A stretch of 64,000 nucleotides of DNA from Pseudomonas frederiksbergensis (GCF_003732705.1 NZ_MOBR01000019.1:1-64000); one strand, 5' to 3'; positions 34,722 to 43,970 are shown, counted from the stretch's first letter. The notes: generated by a model from the letters alone, not told the origin. Made by a program: numbers and translations.

Positions 34722-36173
34722 ATGCATCAAATGACTCTGGCCGAGATCGCACGCGGACTCGCCGATAAAAAGTTTTCCTCCGAAGAGCTGACCAAAGTCC
34801 TGCTGGCGCGCATCGCCCAGCTCGATCCGCAGCTCAACAGTTTCATCAGCCTCACCGAAGACCTGGCGCTCCAGCAGGCGAAAGCCGCTGACGCACGCCG
34901 CGCCAATGGTGAGAGCGGCGCCCTGCTCGGCGCGCCGATCGCCCATAAAGACCTGTTCTGCACCCAGGGCATCCGCACCAGCTGCGGCTCGAAGATGCTC
35001 GACAACTTTAAAGCTCCGTACGACGCCACCGTGGTCGCCAAACTGGCCGCTGCCGGCGCTGTGACCCTGGGCAAGACCAACATGGACGAATTCGCCATGG
35101 GTTCGGCCAACGAGTCGAGCTACTACGGCGCGGTGAAAAACCCGTGGAACCTGGAACACGTGCCGGGCGGTTCGTCCGGTGGTTCGGCTGCCGCGGTGGC
35201 TGCTCGTCTGTTGCCGGCCGCGACCGCCACCGACACCGGCGGCTCGATTCGCCAACCGGCGGCGTTCACCAACCTCACCGGCCTGAAACCGACGTACGGT
35301 CGTGTTTCGCGCTGGGGCATGATCGCTTACGCGTCCAGTCTCGATCAGGGCGGCCCGTTGGCACGCACCGCCGAAGACTGCGCAATCCTGCTGCAAGGCA
35401 TGGCCGGTTTCGATGCCAATGATTCCACCAGCATCGACGAGCCCGTGCCGGATTACAGCGCCAGCCTCAACACCTCGCTGCAAGGCCTGCGCATCGGCGT
35501 GCCGAAAGAATACTTCAGCGCCGGTCTCGACCCGCGCATCGCCGAGCTGATCCACACCAGCATCAAAGAGCTGGAAAAGCTCGGTGCCGTGATCAAGGAA
35601 ATCAGCCTGCCGAACATGCAGCACGCAATTCCTGCGTACTACGTGATCGCCCCGGCAGAAGCCTCTTCCAACCTGTCGCGTTTCGACGGCGTGCGTTTCG
35701 GCTACCGCTGCGAAGACCCGAAAAACCTGGAAGACCTGTACAAGCGTTCCCGTGGTGAAGGCTTCGGTGCGGAAGTGCAGCGCCGGATCATGGTCGGTGC
35801 CTACGCGCTGTCGGCCGGTTACTACGACGCCTACTACCTGAAGGCGCAGAAGATTCGTCGCCTGGTGAAGAACGACTTCATGGCTGCCTTTAATGAAGTC
35901 GACATCATCCTCGGCCCAACCACGCCGAACCCGGCCTGGAAACTGGGCGCCAAGAACAGCGACCCGGTCGCTGCCTATCTGGAAGACGTCTACACCATCA
36001 CCGCCAACCTCGCGGGTCTGCCGGGCTTGTCCATGCCGGCCGGTTTTGTCGACGGTCTGCCGGTCGGCGTGCAGTTGCTCGCCCCGTATTTCCAGGAAGG
36101 CCGCTTGCTCAACGTTGCGCACCAGTATCAGTTGAACACTGACTGGCACACCCGCACCCCAACCGGCTTCTGA
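34722..36173 (+). CDS. gatA: Glutamyl-tRNA(Gln) amidotransferase subunit A
   Basis: The glutaminase subunit (483 aa, amidase-signature family) that releases ammonia for GatB. The catalytic Ser-cisSer-Lys triad is visible: Lys in APIAHKDLFC (about 76), GGSSGGSAAAVAARL (about 150-164) and the nucleophile in TDTGGSIRQPA (about 174). It lies between gatC and gatB with short spacers. Confidence 0.97.
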   Translation: MHQMTLAEIARGLADKKFSSEELTKVLLARIAQLDPQLNSFISLTEDLALQQAKAADARRANGESGALLGAPIAHKDLFCTQGIRTSCGSKMLDNFKAPYDATVVAKLAAAGAVTLGKTNMDEFAMGSANESSYYGAVKNPWNLEHVPGGSSGGSAAAVAARLLPAATATDTGGSIRQPAAFTNLTGLKPTYGRVSRWGMIAYASSLDQGGPLARTAEDCAILLQGMAGFDANDSTSIDEPVPDYSASLNTSLQGLRIGVPKEYFSAGLDPRIAELIHTSIKELEKLGAVIKEISLPNMQHAIPAYYVIAPAEASSNLSRFDGVRFGYRCEDPKNLEDLYKRSRGEGFGAEVQRRIMVGAYALSAGYYDAYYLKAQKIRRLVKNDFMAAFNEVDIILGPTTPNPAWKLGAKNSDPVAAYLEDVYTITANLAGLPGLSMPAGFVDGLPVGVQLLAPYFQEGRLLNVAHQYQLNTDWHTRTPTGF

Positions 36174-36183
36174 GGAGAAACAC

Positions 36184-37629
36184 ATGCAATGGGAAGTCGT
36201 GATCGGGCTGGAGATTCATACCCAGCTCACCACCCGGTCGAAAATCTTTTCCGGTAGTTCCACCACCTTCGGTTCCGAGCCGAACACCCAGGCCAGCCTG
36301 GTAGACCTGGGCATGCCCGGCGTACTGCCGGTGCTGAACCAGGAAGCGGTGCGCATGGCGGTGATGTTCGGCCTGGCTATCGATGCCGAAATCGGTCAGC
36401 ACAACGTGTTCGCCCGCAAAAACTATTTCTACCCGGACCTGCCCAAGGGCTACCAGATCAGCCAGATGGAATTGCCGATCGTGGGCAAGGGCCACCTGGA
36501 CATCGCCATGGAAGACGGCACGATCAAACGTGTCGGCGTAACCCGTGCGCACCTGGAAGAGGACGCCGGTAAAAGCCTGCACGAAGAGTTCAACGGCGCC
36601 ACCGGCATCGACCTGAACCGTGCCGGCACACCGCTGCTGGAAATCGTTTCCGAGCCGGACATGCGCAGCGCCAAGGAAGCCGTGGCCTACGTCAAGACCG
36701 TCCACGCGCTGGTGCGTTACCTGGGCATCTGCGACGGCAACATGGCCGAAGGCTCGCTGCGTTGCGACTGCAACGTGTCGATCCGTCCGAAGGGCCAGGT
36801 TGAGTTTGGCACCCGCTGCGAAATCAAGAACGTCAACTCGTTCCGTTTCATCGAGAAGGCGATCAACAGCGAAGTGCGCCGTCAGATCGAGCTGATCGAA
36901 GACGGCGGCAAGGTGATCCAGCAGACGCGCCTGTACGATCCGAACAAGGACGAAACCCGTCCGATGCGCAGCAAGGAGGAAGCCAACGACTACCGTTACT
37001 TCCCCGATCCGGACCTGTTGCCGGTCGTCATCGAGGACTCGTTCCTCAATGACGTGCGCGCCACCCTGCCGGAATTGCCACCGCAGAAACGCGAACGCTT
37101 CCAGGCGCAGTTCGGCCTGTCGGTGTATGACGCCAGCGTCCTGGCCACCAGCCGCGAGCAAGCCGATTACTTCGAGAAAGTCGCAAGCATCGGCGGCGAC
37201 GCCAAACTGGCGGCCAACTGGGTCATGGTTGAACTGGGCAGCCTGTTGAACAAACAGGGCCTGGACATCGATCAGTCGCCAGTCTCGGCCGAGCAACTGG
37301 GCGGCATGCTGCTGCGCATCACCGACAACACCATCTCCGGCAAAATCGCCAAGGTTGTGTTTGAAGCGATGGCCAACGGCGAAGGCAGCGCGGACGAGAT
37401 CATCGAAAAACGTGGCCTCAAGCAAGTCACCGACAGCGGCGCGATTTCTGCGGTGCTCGACGAGATGCTCGCGGCCAACGCCGAACAGGTTGAACAGTAC
37501 CGCGCGGCAGACGAAGCCAAACGCGGCAAGATGTTCGGCTTCTTCGTCGGCCAGGCCATGAAAGCCTCCAAAGGCAAGGCCAACCCGCAACAGGTCAACG
37601 AACTGCTGAAAAGCAAGCTCGAAGGCTGA
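36184..37629 (+). CDS. gatB: Glutamyl-tRNA(Gln) amidotransferase subunit B
   Basis: The kinase/transamidase subunit (481 aa) that activates the tRNA-bound glutamate and adds ammonia. Family signatures include MQWEVVIGLEIHTQL, YFYPDLPKGYQISQ and DLNRAGTPLLEIVSEPD. The C-terminal YqeY-type tail domain binds tRNA. GAGGAG lies just before the ATG, 10 bp after gatA. A REP pair follows. Confidence 0.97.
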   Translation: MQWEVVIGLEIHTQLTTRSKIFSGSSTTFGSEPNTQASLVDLGMPGVLPVLNQEAVRMAVMFGLAIDAEIGQHNVFARKNYFYPDLPKGYQISQMELPIVGKGHLDIAMEDGTIKRVGVTRAHLEEDAGKSLHEEFNGATGIDLNRAGTPLLEIVSEPDMRSAKEAVAYVKTVHALVRYLGICDGNMAEGSLRCDCNVSIRPKGQVEFGTRCEIKNVNSFRFIEKAINSEVRRQIELIEDGGKVIQQTRLYDPNKDETRPMRSKEEANDYRYFPDPDLLPVVIEDSFLNDVRATLPELPPQKRERFQAQFGLSVYDASVLATSREQADYFEKVASIGGDAKLAANWVMVELGSLLNKQGLDIDQSPVSAEQLGGMLLRITDNTISGKIAKVVFEAMANGEGSADEIIEKRGLKQVTDSGAISAVLDEMLAANAEQVEQYRAADEAKRGKMFGFFVGQAMKASKGKANPQQVNELLKSKLEG

Positions 37630-37670
37630 TGCGAATGGAGCCAGATCTAAAGCCTGGCTCCGTCCCTCCT

Positions 37671-37759
37671 GTGGGAGCGAGCCTGCTCGCGAAAGCGGTG
37701 TCTCAATCAATGAAAATGTTGAATGTGACGCCCCCTTCGCGAGCAGGCTCGCTCCCACA
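37671..37759. repeat. Inverted REP pair
   Basis: GTGGGAGCGAGCCTGCTCGC and its inverse GCGAGCAGGCTCGCTCCCAC face each other across about 45 bp. It lies between gatB and the RlpA-like gene, whose ATG begins only 21 bp after the right arm. Confidence 0.88.
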
Positions 37760-37780
37760 TTTGTATCGGGAAACATCTGA

Positions 37781-38155
37781 ATGAAGCGTCTGCTCAGTGC
37801 CTGCGCCCTGCTCTCCCTGCTGGCCGGTTGCGCCAGCAACGACATCATCGACCCACACGGTTACGACAAGACCGGCACGGCGTCCTATTACGGCGCCAAA
37901 CACCAAGGCAAACGCACCGCCAGCGGTGAGCGTTTCGACAAGAATTCCCTGACCGCCGCCCACCGCCAGCTACCCTTCGGCACGCGGGTGAAGGTCACCA
38001 ATCTGAATAACGACAAATCCTGCGTGGTCCGTATCAATGATCGTGGGCCGCATACCCGTGGGCGTCTGATCGATCTGTCTCACGAAGCCGCCGAGCGGCT
38101 GGGCATGCTGCGCGCCGGTACCGCACGGGTTCGTGTGCAAGCCCTTGATGACTGA
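37781..38155 (+). CDS. Short RlpA-like lipoprotein
   Basis: A 124-aa predicted lipoprotein with a lipobox LLAGC (Cys at about 17), followed almost at once by a double-psi beta-barrel domain (GTASYYGAKHQGKRTASGERF ... VVRINDRGPHTRGRLIDLS). This is the septal lytic transglycosylase RlpA family, which cuts peptide-free glycan strands. It lacks the C-terminal SPOR domain of full-length RlpA, so it may not be targeted to the septum. The catalytic Asp region NDRGP is present, with His where many members have Phe. The true rlpA is not in this window. Confidence 0.8.
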   Translation: MKRLLSACALLSLLAGCASNDIIDPHGYDKTGTASYYGAKHQGKRTASGERFDKNSLTAAHRQLPFGTRVKVTNLNNDKSCVVRINDRGPHTRGRLIDLSHEAAERLGMLRAGTARVRVQALDD

Positions 38156-38213
38156 TCCCTTCCACTAACGGAGCCCGACCATTTACGGATTAGAAGACAT
38201 CCCCCTGCTGAGC

Positions 38214-39275
38214 GTGATCGAACTGCTCGCGGGCCTGTTTCTATTGATCGCCGGCGCCGAGCTGATGGTGCGCGCCGCCGTGCGCCTGGCCGCGCGCCTG
38301 CATGTGCGGCCGCTGATCATCGGCCTGACCATCGTCGCCCTCGGCAGCAGCGCCCCGCAAATGGCCATCAGCCTGCAAGCCATGCTCGCGCAAAACCCTG
38401 ATATCGCCGTCGGCAGCGTGATCGGCAGCAGCATCTTCAACATCCTCGTCACCCTCGGCCTGTCGGCGCTGATCATTCCATTGCGGGTGTCGCGGCAACT
38501 GGTGCGCCTGGACATTCCGTTGATGATCGGCGCCAGCCTGTTGGTGTGCGTGCTCGCCTGGAACGAAGAACTGACCCGCACCGACGGCATGATCCTGCTG
38601 GCCGCGCTGGCGGTGTACCTGGGTTTGCTGCTGCGCCAGTCTCGGCACTCGGCCCGGCCGCCATCGAGCCATGAATCGAAGGCACAAGCACCGTGGATCA
38701 GCAGCCTGTTGATGATCGTCGCCGGGCTGGCGATGCTCGTCTATGCGGGCCACTTGCTGCTGGGCGCCGCGGTGTCGGTCGCCACCGACCTGGGGTTGTC
38801 GGAGCGGATCATCGGCCTGACCATCGTCGCCATCAGCACTTCCCTGCCGGAACTGGCCACCTCGCTGATCGCCGCATTGCGCGGTCAACGGGAGATTGCC
38901 GTGGGCAACGTGATCGGCAGCAACTTGTTCAACCTGTTGGGCGTGCTCGGCTTTACCGCGCTGGTAGCGCCGTCGCCACTGTCGGTGTCGCCCAATGCCC
39001 TGGATTTCGACTTGCCGGTGATGCTCGGCGTCGCCGCGCTGTGCCTGCCGGTGTTCTATTCCGGTTACCGGGTGACCCGGGCCGAAGGCCTGCTGTTTCT
39101 CGGCTTATACCTGGCGTACGGGTTGCACGTGGTGTCGTTCACCACCGGCATGCCCCTGGCCGGCAAGCTTGAACACTTGATGCTGATTTTCGTCCTGCCG
39201 GCGCTGGTGGCGTTCCTGTTATTCACGTCGCTGCGCGCCTGGCGTCGCCAACACCATAAGAGGGATGCGCCATGA
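38214..39275 (+). CDS. Na+/Ca2+ exchanger-family (CaCA) antiporter
   Basis: An inner-membrane protein (353 aa from GTG) with two halves of five helices, each carrying an alpha-repeat. The second is canonical (STSLPELATSL, Glu at about 213; GNVIGSNLFNLLG). The first reads GSSAPQMAISL, with Gln at about 49 in place of the ion-binding Glu, so ion selectivity may differ. The start is uncertain. GTG 38214 lacks a ribosome-binding site, while an in-frame ATT at 38181 has CGGAG 7 nt upstream and would add 11 residues (IYGLEDIPLLS). It overlaps the next gene by 4 bp. Confidence 0.8.
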   Translation: MIELLAGLFLLIAGAELMVRAAVRLAARLHVRPLIIGLTIVALGSSAPQMAISLQAMLAQNPDIAVGSVIGSSIFNILVTLGLSALIIPLRVSRQLVRLDIPLMIGASLLVCVLAWNEELTRTDGMILLAALAVYLGLLLRQSRHSARPPSSHESKAQAPWISSLLMIVAGLAMLVYAGHLLLGAAVSVATDLGLSERIIGLTIVAISTSLPELATSLIAALRGQREIAVGNVIGSNLFNLLGVLGFTALVAPSPLSVSPNALDFDLPVMLGVAALCLPVFYSGYRVTRAEGLLFLGLYLAYGLHVVSFTTGMPLAGKLEHLMLIFVLPALVAFLLFTSLRAWRRQHHKRDAP

Positions 39276-39652
39276 CCGACAACAAGAAGCCCGGCGTTGA
39301 AGTGCGCCGCCAAGTGATGGGCGATGCGTTCGTCGACCGGGCATTGGGTAATGCCACCGAGTTCAGCCAGCCGTTGCAGGATTTCGTCAACGAACACGCC
39401 TGGGGCAGCGTCTGGAACCGTGAAGGGTTGCCGCTGAAAACCCGCAGCCTGATCACCCTCGCCGCGCTGACCGCGCTGAAGTGCCCGCAAGAGTTGAAAG
39501 GTCATGTGCGCGGTGCGCTGAACAACGGTTGCACCGTGGAAGAGATTCGTGAGGCGTTGCTGCATTGCGCGGTGTATGCCGGTGTACCGGCGGCGATTGA
39601 TGCGTTTCGGGCGGCGCAGGAAGTGATCGACAGTTACCAGAAGCCGGAGTAA
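39272..39652 (+). CDS. Carboxymuconolactone decarboxylase-family protein
   Basis: A 126-aa protein of the CMD/AhpD fold. The pattern RQVMGDAFVDRAL, HAWGSVWNREGLPLKTRSLITLAAL and LKGHVRGALNNGCTVEEIREALLHCAVYAGVPAA resembles gamma-carboxymuconolactone decarboxylase (PcaC). No other protocatechuate genes are nearby, and it overlaps the antiporter gene by 4 bp, so the enzymatic role is uncertain. A single Cys (LLHC) is present rather than the CxxC of AhpD peroxidases. Confidence 0.8.
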   Translation: MTDNKKPGVEVRRQVMGDAFVDRALGNATEFSQPLQDFVNEHAWGSVWNREGLPLKTRSLITLAALTALKCPQELKGHVRGALNNGCTVEEIREALLHCAVYAGVPAAIDAFRAAQEVIDSYQKPE

Positions 39653-39663
39653 GCAGGTCCATC

Positions 39664-39735
39664 GCCTTCGCGGGCAAGCCTCGCTCCTACAGGGAATCGC
39701 GATCCAAAGTAGGAGCGAGGCTTGCCCGCGAAGAG
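39664..39735. repeat. Inverted REP pair
   Basis: GCGGGCAAGCCTCGCTCCTAC and GTAGGAGCGAGGCTTGCCCG diverge from a 20-bp centre. The pair sits between the CMD-family gene and the convergent AEC transporter gene, where it can form a stem-loop in both transcripts. Confidence 0.88.
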
Positions 39736-39764
39736 GCCCTCAAAATCACCGCAAATTTTGAAGA

Positions 39765-40706
39765 TTAAATCCACCCACCCCACTGCAACACAAAGATCCC
39801 GATATTGGTGGTCACCGCCGCCATCAACGTGGTGATCACAATAATCGCCGCCGCCAGTTCATGGTTGCCATTAGCCTGTCGCGCCATGACAAAACTCGCC
39901 GCCGCCGTCGGGCTGCCGAAGTACAAAAACAGAATCCCCAACTCCGCCCCACGAAAGCCCCACAGCCACGCGCCAACGGTTGCCAGCACCGGCAGGCCGA
40001 TCATCTTCACCAGGCTCGAACTCAGCGCCATGTCGCCACTTTTGCGCAACGCCGCCAGCGACAAGGTGCCGCCGATGCAGATCAACGCCAATGGCAAGGT
40101 GGTTTGCGCCAGGTACTGGCCGGAAGTTTCCAGCCATCCCGGCAAACTGAGTTTGAAATAGGCAAATGGCGCCGCCGCGAACACGCTGATGATCAGCGGG
40201 TTGGCCATCACGCTTTTGCAGATGCTCCACGGATCAGACTTGATCACCGGGCTGTACACCGCCAGCACGATGGTCGAGAGGGTGTTGTAGAACAGGATGA
40301 CAAGCGCCGCGAGAATTGCCCCGAGGGAAATCCCGTAGTCGCCGTACATGCTCGCCGCCAGTGCCAGCCCGATCACCCCGTTGTTGCCGCGAAACGCGCC
40401 CTGGGTGTAGATGCCCCGGTCTTCCCGCGGGCACTTCCAGATTGCCCAGCCCCAGGCGATGGCGAAACTCGCCAGGGTGGCTAGCGAAAAGTAAATCAGC
40501 AACGCCGGCTTCAGCGCCGCGTGCAGGTCGGCATGCAGGATGCCCAGAAACAGCAACGCCGGCATGGTGACGTTGAACACCAGGGCCGACGCGGTATGGA
40601 TGAAGTTGTCGTTGATCCAGTCGATGCGCTTGAGCAGCACACCCAGAAACAGCATGGCAAACACCGGCGCGGTGATGTTCAGGGTTTCGAGGAAGATTGC
40701 CAGCAT
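39765..40706 (-). CDS. AEC-family transporter
   Basis: A 313-aa membrane protein with about ten hydrophobic segments in two inverted halves, typical of the auxin efflux carrier (AEC)/MdcF family. Bacterial members move organic acids such as malonate or malate. The N-terminus FLETLNITAPVFAMLFLGVLLKRI and central GVIGLALAASMYGDYGISLGAILAALV are characteristic. The substrate cannot be told. It lies downstream of garD on the same strand but is separated by a long palindromic repeat. Confidence 0.82.
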   Translation of the reverse strand: MLAIFLETLNITAPVFAMLFLGVLLKRIDWINDNFIHTASALVFNVTMPALLFLGILHADLHAALKPALLIYFSLATLASFAIAWGWAIWKCPREDRGIYTQGAFRGNNGVIGLALAASMYGDYGISLGAILAALVILFYNTLSTIVLAVYSPVIKSDPWSICKSVMANPLIISVFAAAPFAYFKLSLPGWLETSGQYLAQTTLPLALICIGGTLSLAALRKSGDMALSSSLVKMIGLPVLATVGAWLWGFRGAELGILFLYFGSPTAAASFVMARQANGNHELAAAIIVITTLMAAVTTNIGIFVLQWGGWI

Positions 40707-40764
40707 GCCGGAGGGGACCTTGGGTGGGCGTCATTAAGGGCGAATGATAAGCCACTTTCACCCG

Positions 40765-40871
40765 GATCGTTCCCACGCTCTGCGTGGGAATGCCTCTTGT
40801 GACGCTCCGCGTCACGCTTTGGGACGCGGAGCGTCCCGGGCTGCATTCCCACGCGGAGCGTGGGAACGATC
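40765..40871. repeat. Nested palindromic extragenic element
   Basis: Outer arms GATCGTTCCCACGCTC and GAGCGTGGGAACGATC close a 107-bp structure. Inside are TTCCCACGC...GCGTGGGAA, GTGACGC-TCC-GCGTCAC and GGGACGC-GGA-GCGTCCC hairpins. It lies between garD and the AEC gene, on the 3' side of garD, and may end or protect that transcript. A decayed copy is at 759. Confidence 0.85.
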
Positions 40872-40882
40872 GTTACTCGGTC

Positions 40883-42436
40883 TTAAGTGATCGGCGCCGG
40901 GTTGAACAAGGTGATGTCGTTATGCAGTTTGTGTTGCTCAGCCCAGGTCTGCTTTTTGCCGCTGGCCACGTCCAGGTAGTAGTGGAACAACTCCCAGCCG
41001 AGGTCTTCAATCGAAGCGCGCCCGGTGGCAATCCGCCCGGCGTCTATGTCGATCAAATCCGGCCAGCGCTGCGCCAGTTCAGTCCGGGTCGAGACCTTGA
41101 CCACCGGCGCCATCGCCAGGCCATACGGCGTACCGCGCCCGGTGGTGAACACGTGCAGGTTCATCCCCGCCGCCAGTTGCAACGTCCCGCAGACAAAATC
41201 ACTGGCCGGGGTCGCGCAGAAGATCAGCCCTTTGCGTTTGAAGCGCTCGCCAGGGCCGAGCACGCCATTGATCGCGCTGCTGCCGGATTTGACGATCGAG
41301 CCCAAGGACTTCTCGACAATATTCGACAACCCGCCCTTCTTGTTCCCCGGCGTGGTATTGGCGCTGCGATCCGCTTCGCCCTTGGCCAGGTAACGGTCGT
41401 ACCAGTCCATTTCCCGCACCAGCTCCTCGGCGACTTCCTTGGTTTCGGCCCGGGAGGTCAGCAGGTAAATCGCATCGCGCACTTCGGTGACTTCGGAAAA
41501 CATCACCGTCGCCCCCGCCCGCAGCAACAGGTCCGAGGCATAGCCCAGCGCCGGGTTGGCGGTGATCCCGGAAAACGCATCGCTGCCGCCGCACTGCATG
41601 CCGAGGATCAGCTCGGACGCCGGCACGGTTTCACGGCGACGTTGATCGAGCTTCTTCAAACGGGTTTCGGCCAGCGCCATGATCTGCTCGATCATCTCGG
41701 TGAAACCGTGACTGGAATCCTGCAAGCGATACAGCCACGGCTCGCTCAAATCCACCGAGCTGTCGTTGTCGTGCATCACCTGTCCGGCCTGCAACTTCTC
41801 GCAACCGAGGCTGATCACCAAGGCTTCGCCGCCCAGGTTCGGGTTGCGCGCCAGGTTGCGAACCGTGCGGATCGGGATGTACGCGTCAGTGGCCGTAATC
41901 GCCACGCCGCACCCGTAACTGTGGGTCAGCGCCACCACGTCATCGACATGGGGATACAGCGGCAGCAACTCGTCCTTGATGCGCTTGACCGCATGGTCGA
42001 GCACACCGGTGACACACTGCACCGTCGTGGTGATCCCGAGAATATTGCGCGTGCCAACGGTACCGTCGGCATTGCGATACCCCTCGAAGGTAAAGCCTTC
42101 CAGCGGTGCCTGGGCCGCTGGCACATCGGTGGACAGCGGCAGGCTGTCCAGCGGTGGCGCGGTGGGCATGCGCAGTTGATCTTCCTTGACCCAACTGCCG
42201 CGCGGGATCGGCTGCAAGGCGTAACCGATGGTCTGGCCATAGCGAATCACCTGACCGCCCTCGGGAATGTCCTCGAGGGTGACCTTATGGCTCTGGGGCA
42301 CGAAATCCACCGTCACCAGGCCATCCGGGAATTCAGTGCCGGCCGGCACGCCTTGGTCATTGACCACGATCACGACGTTATCCCGCTCGTGCAGGCGGAT
42401 ATAGCGCGGCGAGTCGGAATGTTCAATCAACTGCAT
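40883..42436 (-). CDS. garD: Galactarate dehydratase
   Basis: A cytoplasmic UxaA/GarD-family dehydratase (517 aa) that converts galactarate to 5-dehydro-4-deoxy-D-glucarate, the substrate of KdgD. It has an N-terminal SAF domain (about 1-90), then YRNADGTVGTRNILGITTTVQCV and LGMQCGGSDAFSGITANPALG, the family's metal-site region. GAGGAG precedes the ATG, 11 bp after gudP, so the two are co-transcribed. Confidence 0.93.
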   Translation of the reverse strand: MQLIEHSDSPRYIRLHERDNVVIVVNDQGVPAGTEFPDGLVTVDFVPQSHKVTLEDIPEGGQVIRYGQTIGYALQPIPRGSWVKEDQLRMPTAPPLDSLPLSTDVPAAQAPLEGFTFEGYRNADGTVGTRNILGITTTVQCVTGVLDHAVKRIKDELLPLYPHVDDVVALTHSYGCGVAITATDAYIPIRTVRNLARNPNLGGEALVISLGCEKLQAGQVMHDNDSSVDLSEPWLYRLQDSSHGFTEMIEQIMALAETRLKKLDQRRRETVPASELILGMQCGGSDAFSGITANPALGYASDLLLRAGATVMFSEVTEVRDAIYLLTSRAETKEVAEELVREMDWYDRYLAKGEADRSANTTPGNKKGGLSNIVEKSLGSIVKSGSSAINGVLGPGERFKRKGLIFCATPASDFVCGTLQLAAGMNLHVFTTGRGTPYGLAMAPVVKVSTRTELAQRWPDLIDIDAGRIATGRASIEDLGWELFHYYLDVASGKKQTWAEQHKLHNDITLFNPAPIT

Positions 42437-42447
42437 GACGCCGCTCC

Positions 42448-43812
42448 TCAGGAATGCGCTTCAGATAATTTGGTCAACTCAGGACCGGTGCTTGGCGGCT
42501 CTTTGAGCACCACGCGTTTGATCGGGCCAACGATCACCAGGTAACTGAACACCGCCACCAGCGCATTGCAACCGACAAACACCAGCGCCCATTTGAACGA
42601 GCCGGTGGCGCTGATGATGTAGCCGATGACAATCGGCGTGGTGATCGACGCGATGTTGCCGAACATGTTGAACAGGCCGCCACTCAACCCGGCGATCTGT
42701 TTCGGCGAGGTGTCGGACACCACCGCCCAGCCCAGTGCACCCACGCCTTTACCGAAGAACGCCAGGGCCATGAAGCCGACCACCATCCATTCGATGTCCA
42801 CGTAGTTGCACGCCACGATGCTGCTGGACACCAGCAAACCGGCAATGATCGGCGCCTTGCGCGCGAAGGTCAGGGAGTGCCCCTTACGCAGCAGGTAATC
42901 GGAAATCACCCCACCGAGCACGCCACCGATGAAGCCGCAGATCGCCGGCAGCGAAGCGATGAAACCGGCCTTGAGAATCGTCATGCCGCGTTCTTGCACC
43001 AGGTACACCGGGAACCAGGTCAGGAAGAAGTAGGTGATGCCGTTGATGCAGTATTGGCCCAGGTACACGCCGAGCATCATGCGGTTGGTCAGCAACTGGC
43101 GGATGTAGTCCCACTTCGGGCCGTCGACCTTTTTACCTTTGCCTTTGTCCTGGTCCATATCGACCATGCCGCCGTTGTCGGCGATGTGCTGGAACTCGGC
43201 GTCGTTGATCATCGGGTGCTGGCGCGGGCTGTGGATAACTTTCAGCCAGATCAGCGAGAACACGATGCCGATGCCGCCCATCACCACAAACACGTGCTGC
43301 CAGCCGAAGGTGTAGACGATCCAGCCCATCAGCGGTGCGAACAACACGGTAGCGAAGTATTGCGCCGAGTTGAAAATCGCCGAGGCCGTGCCGCGTTCAG
43401 CGGTCGGGAACCAGGCAGCCACAATCCGTGCATTACCCGGGAAGGATGGCGCTTCGGCCAGGCCCACCAGAAAGCGCAGCATGAACAACGCAACAATGGC
43501 CGTGGACATGCCGAACTCACCGACGTAACCCTGCAACACGGTGAACAGCGACCAGGTGAAGATGCTCAGTGCGTAGATTTTTTTCGAGCCGAAACGGTCG
43601 AGCAACCAGCCACCGGGAATTTGCCCGGCCACGTAGGCCCAACCGAATGCAGAGAAGATGTAGCCGAGGGTAACCGCGTCGATGCCGAGGTCTTTTTGCA
43701 GGCTGGAGCCCGCGATGGCGATAGTGGCCCGGTCGGCGTAGTTGATCGTGGTCACCAGGAACAGCATGAGCAAAATCAAATAGCGGACGTGGGTCGGCTT
43801 GGTCGCTTGCAT
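42448..43812 (-). CDS. gudP: MFS hexarate transporter (glucarate/galactarate type)
   Basis: A 12-helix major facilitator (454 aa) of the anion:cation symporter branch, which includes GudP/GarP. The N-terminus (YLILLMLFLVTTINYADRATIAIAGSSLQKDLGID) is nearly the signature of D-glucarate/galactarate permeases. It lies directly upstream of garD and downstream of the KGSA dehydrogenase gene, fitting hexarate uptake. An A-rich leader (CATAAAAATAATCA) before the start could bind Hfq/Crc; this is speculative. Confidence 0.9.
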   Translation of the reverse strand: MQATKPTHVRYLILLMLFLVTTINYADRATIAIAGSSLQKDLGIDAVTLGYIFSAFGWAYVAGQIPGGWLLDRFGSKKIYALSIFTWSLFTVLQGYVGEFGMSTAIVALFMLRFLVGLAEAPSFPGNARIVAAWFPTAERGTASAIFNSAQYFATVLFAPLMGWIVYTFGWQHVFVVMGGIGIVFSLIWLKVIHSPRQHPMINDAEFQHIADNGGMVDMDQDKGKGKKVDGPKWDYIRQLLTNRMMLGVYLGQYCINGITYFFLTWFPVYLVQERGMTILKAGFIASLPAICGFIGGVLGGVISDYLLRKGHSLTFARKAPIIAGLLVSSSIVACNYVDIEWMVVGFMALAFFGKGVGALGWAVVSDTSPKQIAGLSGGLFNMFGNIASITTPIVIGYIISATGSFKWALVFVGCNALVAVFSYLVIVGPIKRVVLKEPPSTGPELTKLSEAHS

Positions 43813-43865
43813 GTAGATGTACTCCCACTGATTATTTTTATGCGCGGGTGAATCTTTAGTTGTTC

Positions 43866-43970
43866 CCTGTGGGAGCGAGCCTGCTCGCGAAGGTGGTCAA
43901 CGATGACGCGGGGCATCAGATAAATGCCGCGTCCTCAAGACCTTCGCGAGCAGGCTCGCTCCCACAGGGG
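43866..43970. repeat. Inverted REP pair
   Basis: CTGTGGGAGCGAGCCTGCTC and GAGCAGGCTCGCTCCCACAG face inward across about 55 bp that include a second short dyad (GACGCGGGGCAT...ATGCCGCGTC). It lies between the KGSA dehydrogenase gene and gudP. Confidence 0.88.

Noticed and set aside
36109..37848. Open frame of 579 codons on the minus strand
   Set aside because: It is antisense to gatB; the composition is typical of an opposite-strand shadow and it runs through a REP element.
39664..39735. CRISPR-like repeats
   Set aside because: The recurring 20-30 bp units are paired inverted REP elements scattered between genes, not direct repeats with regular spacers, and no cas gene is present.
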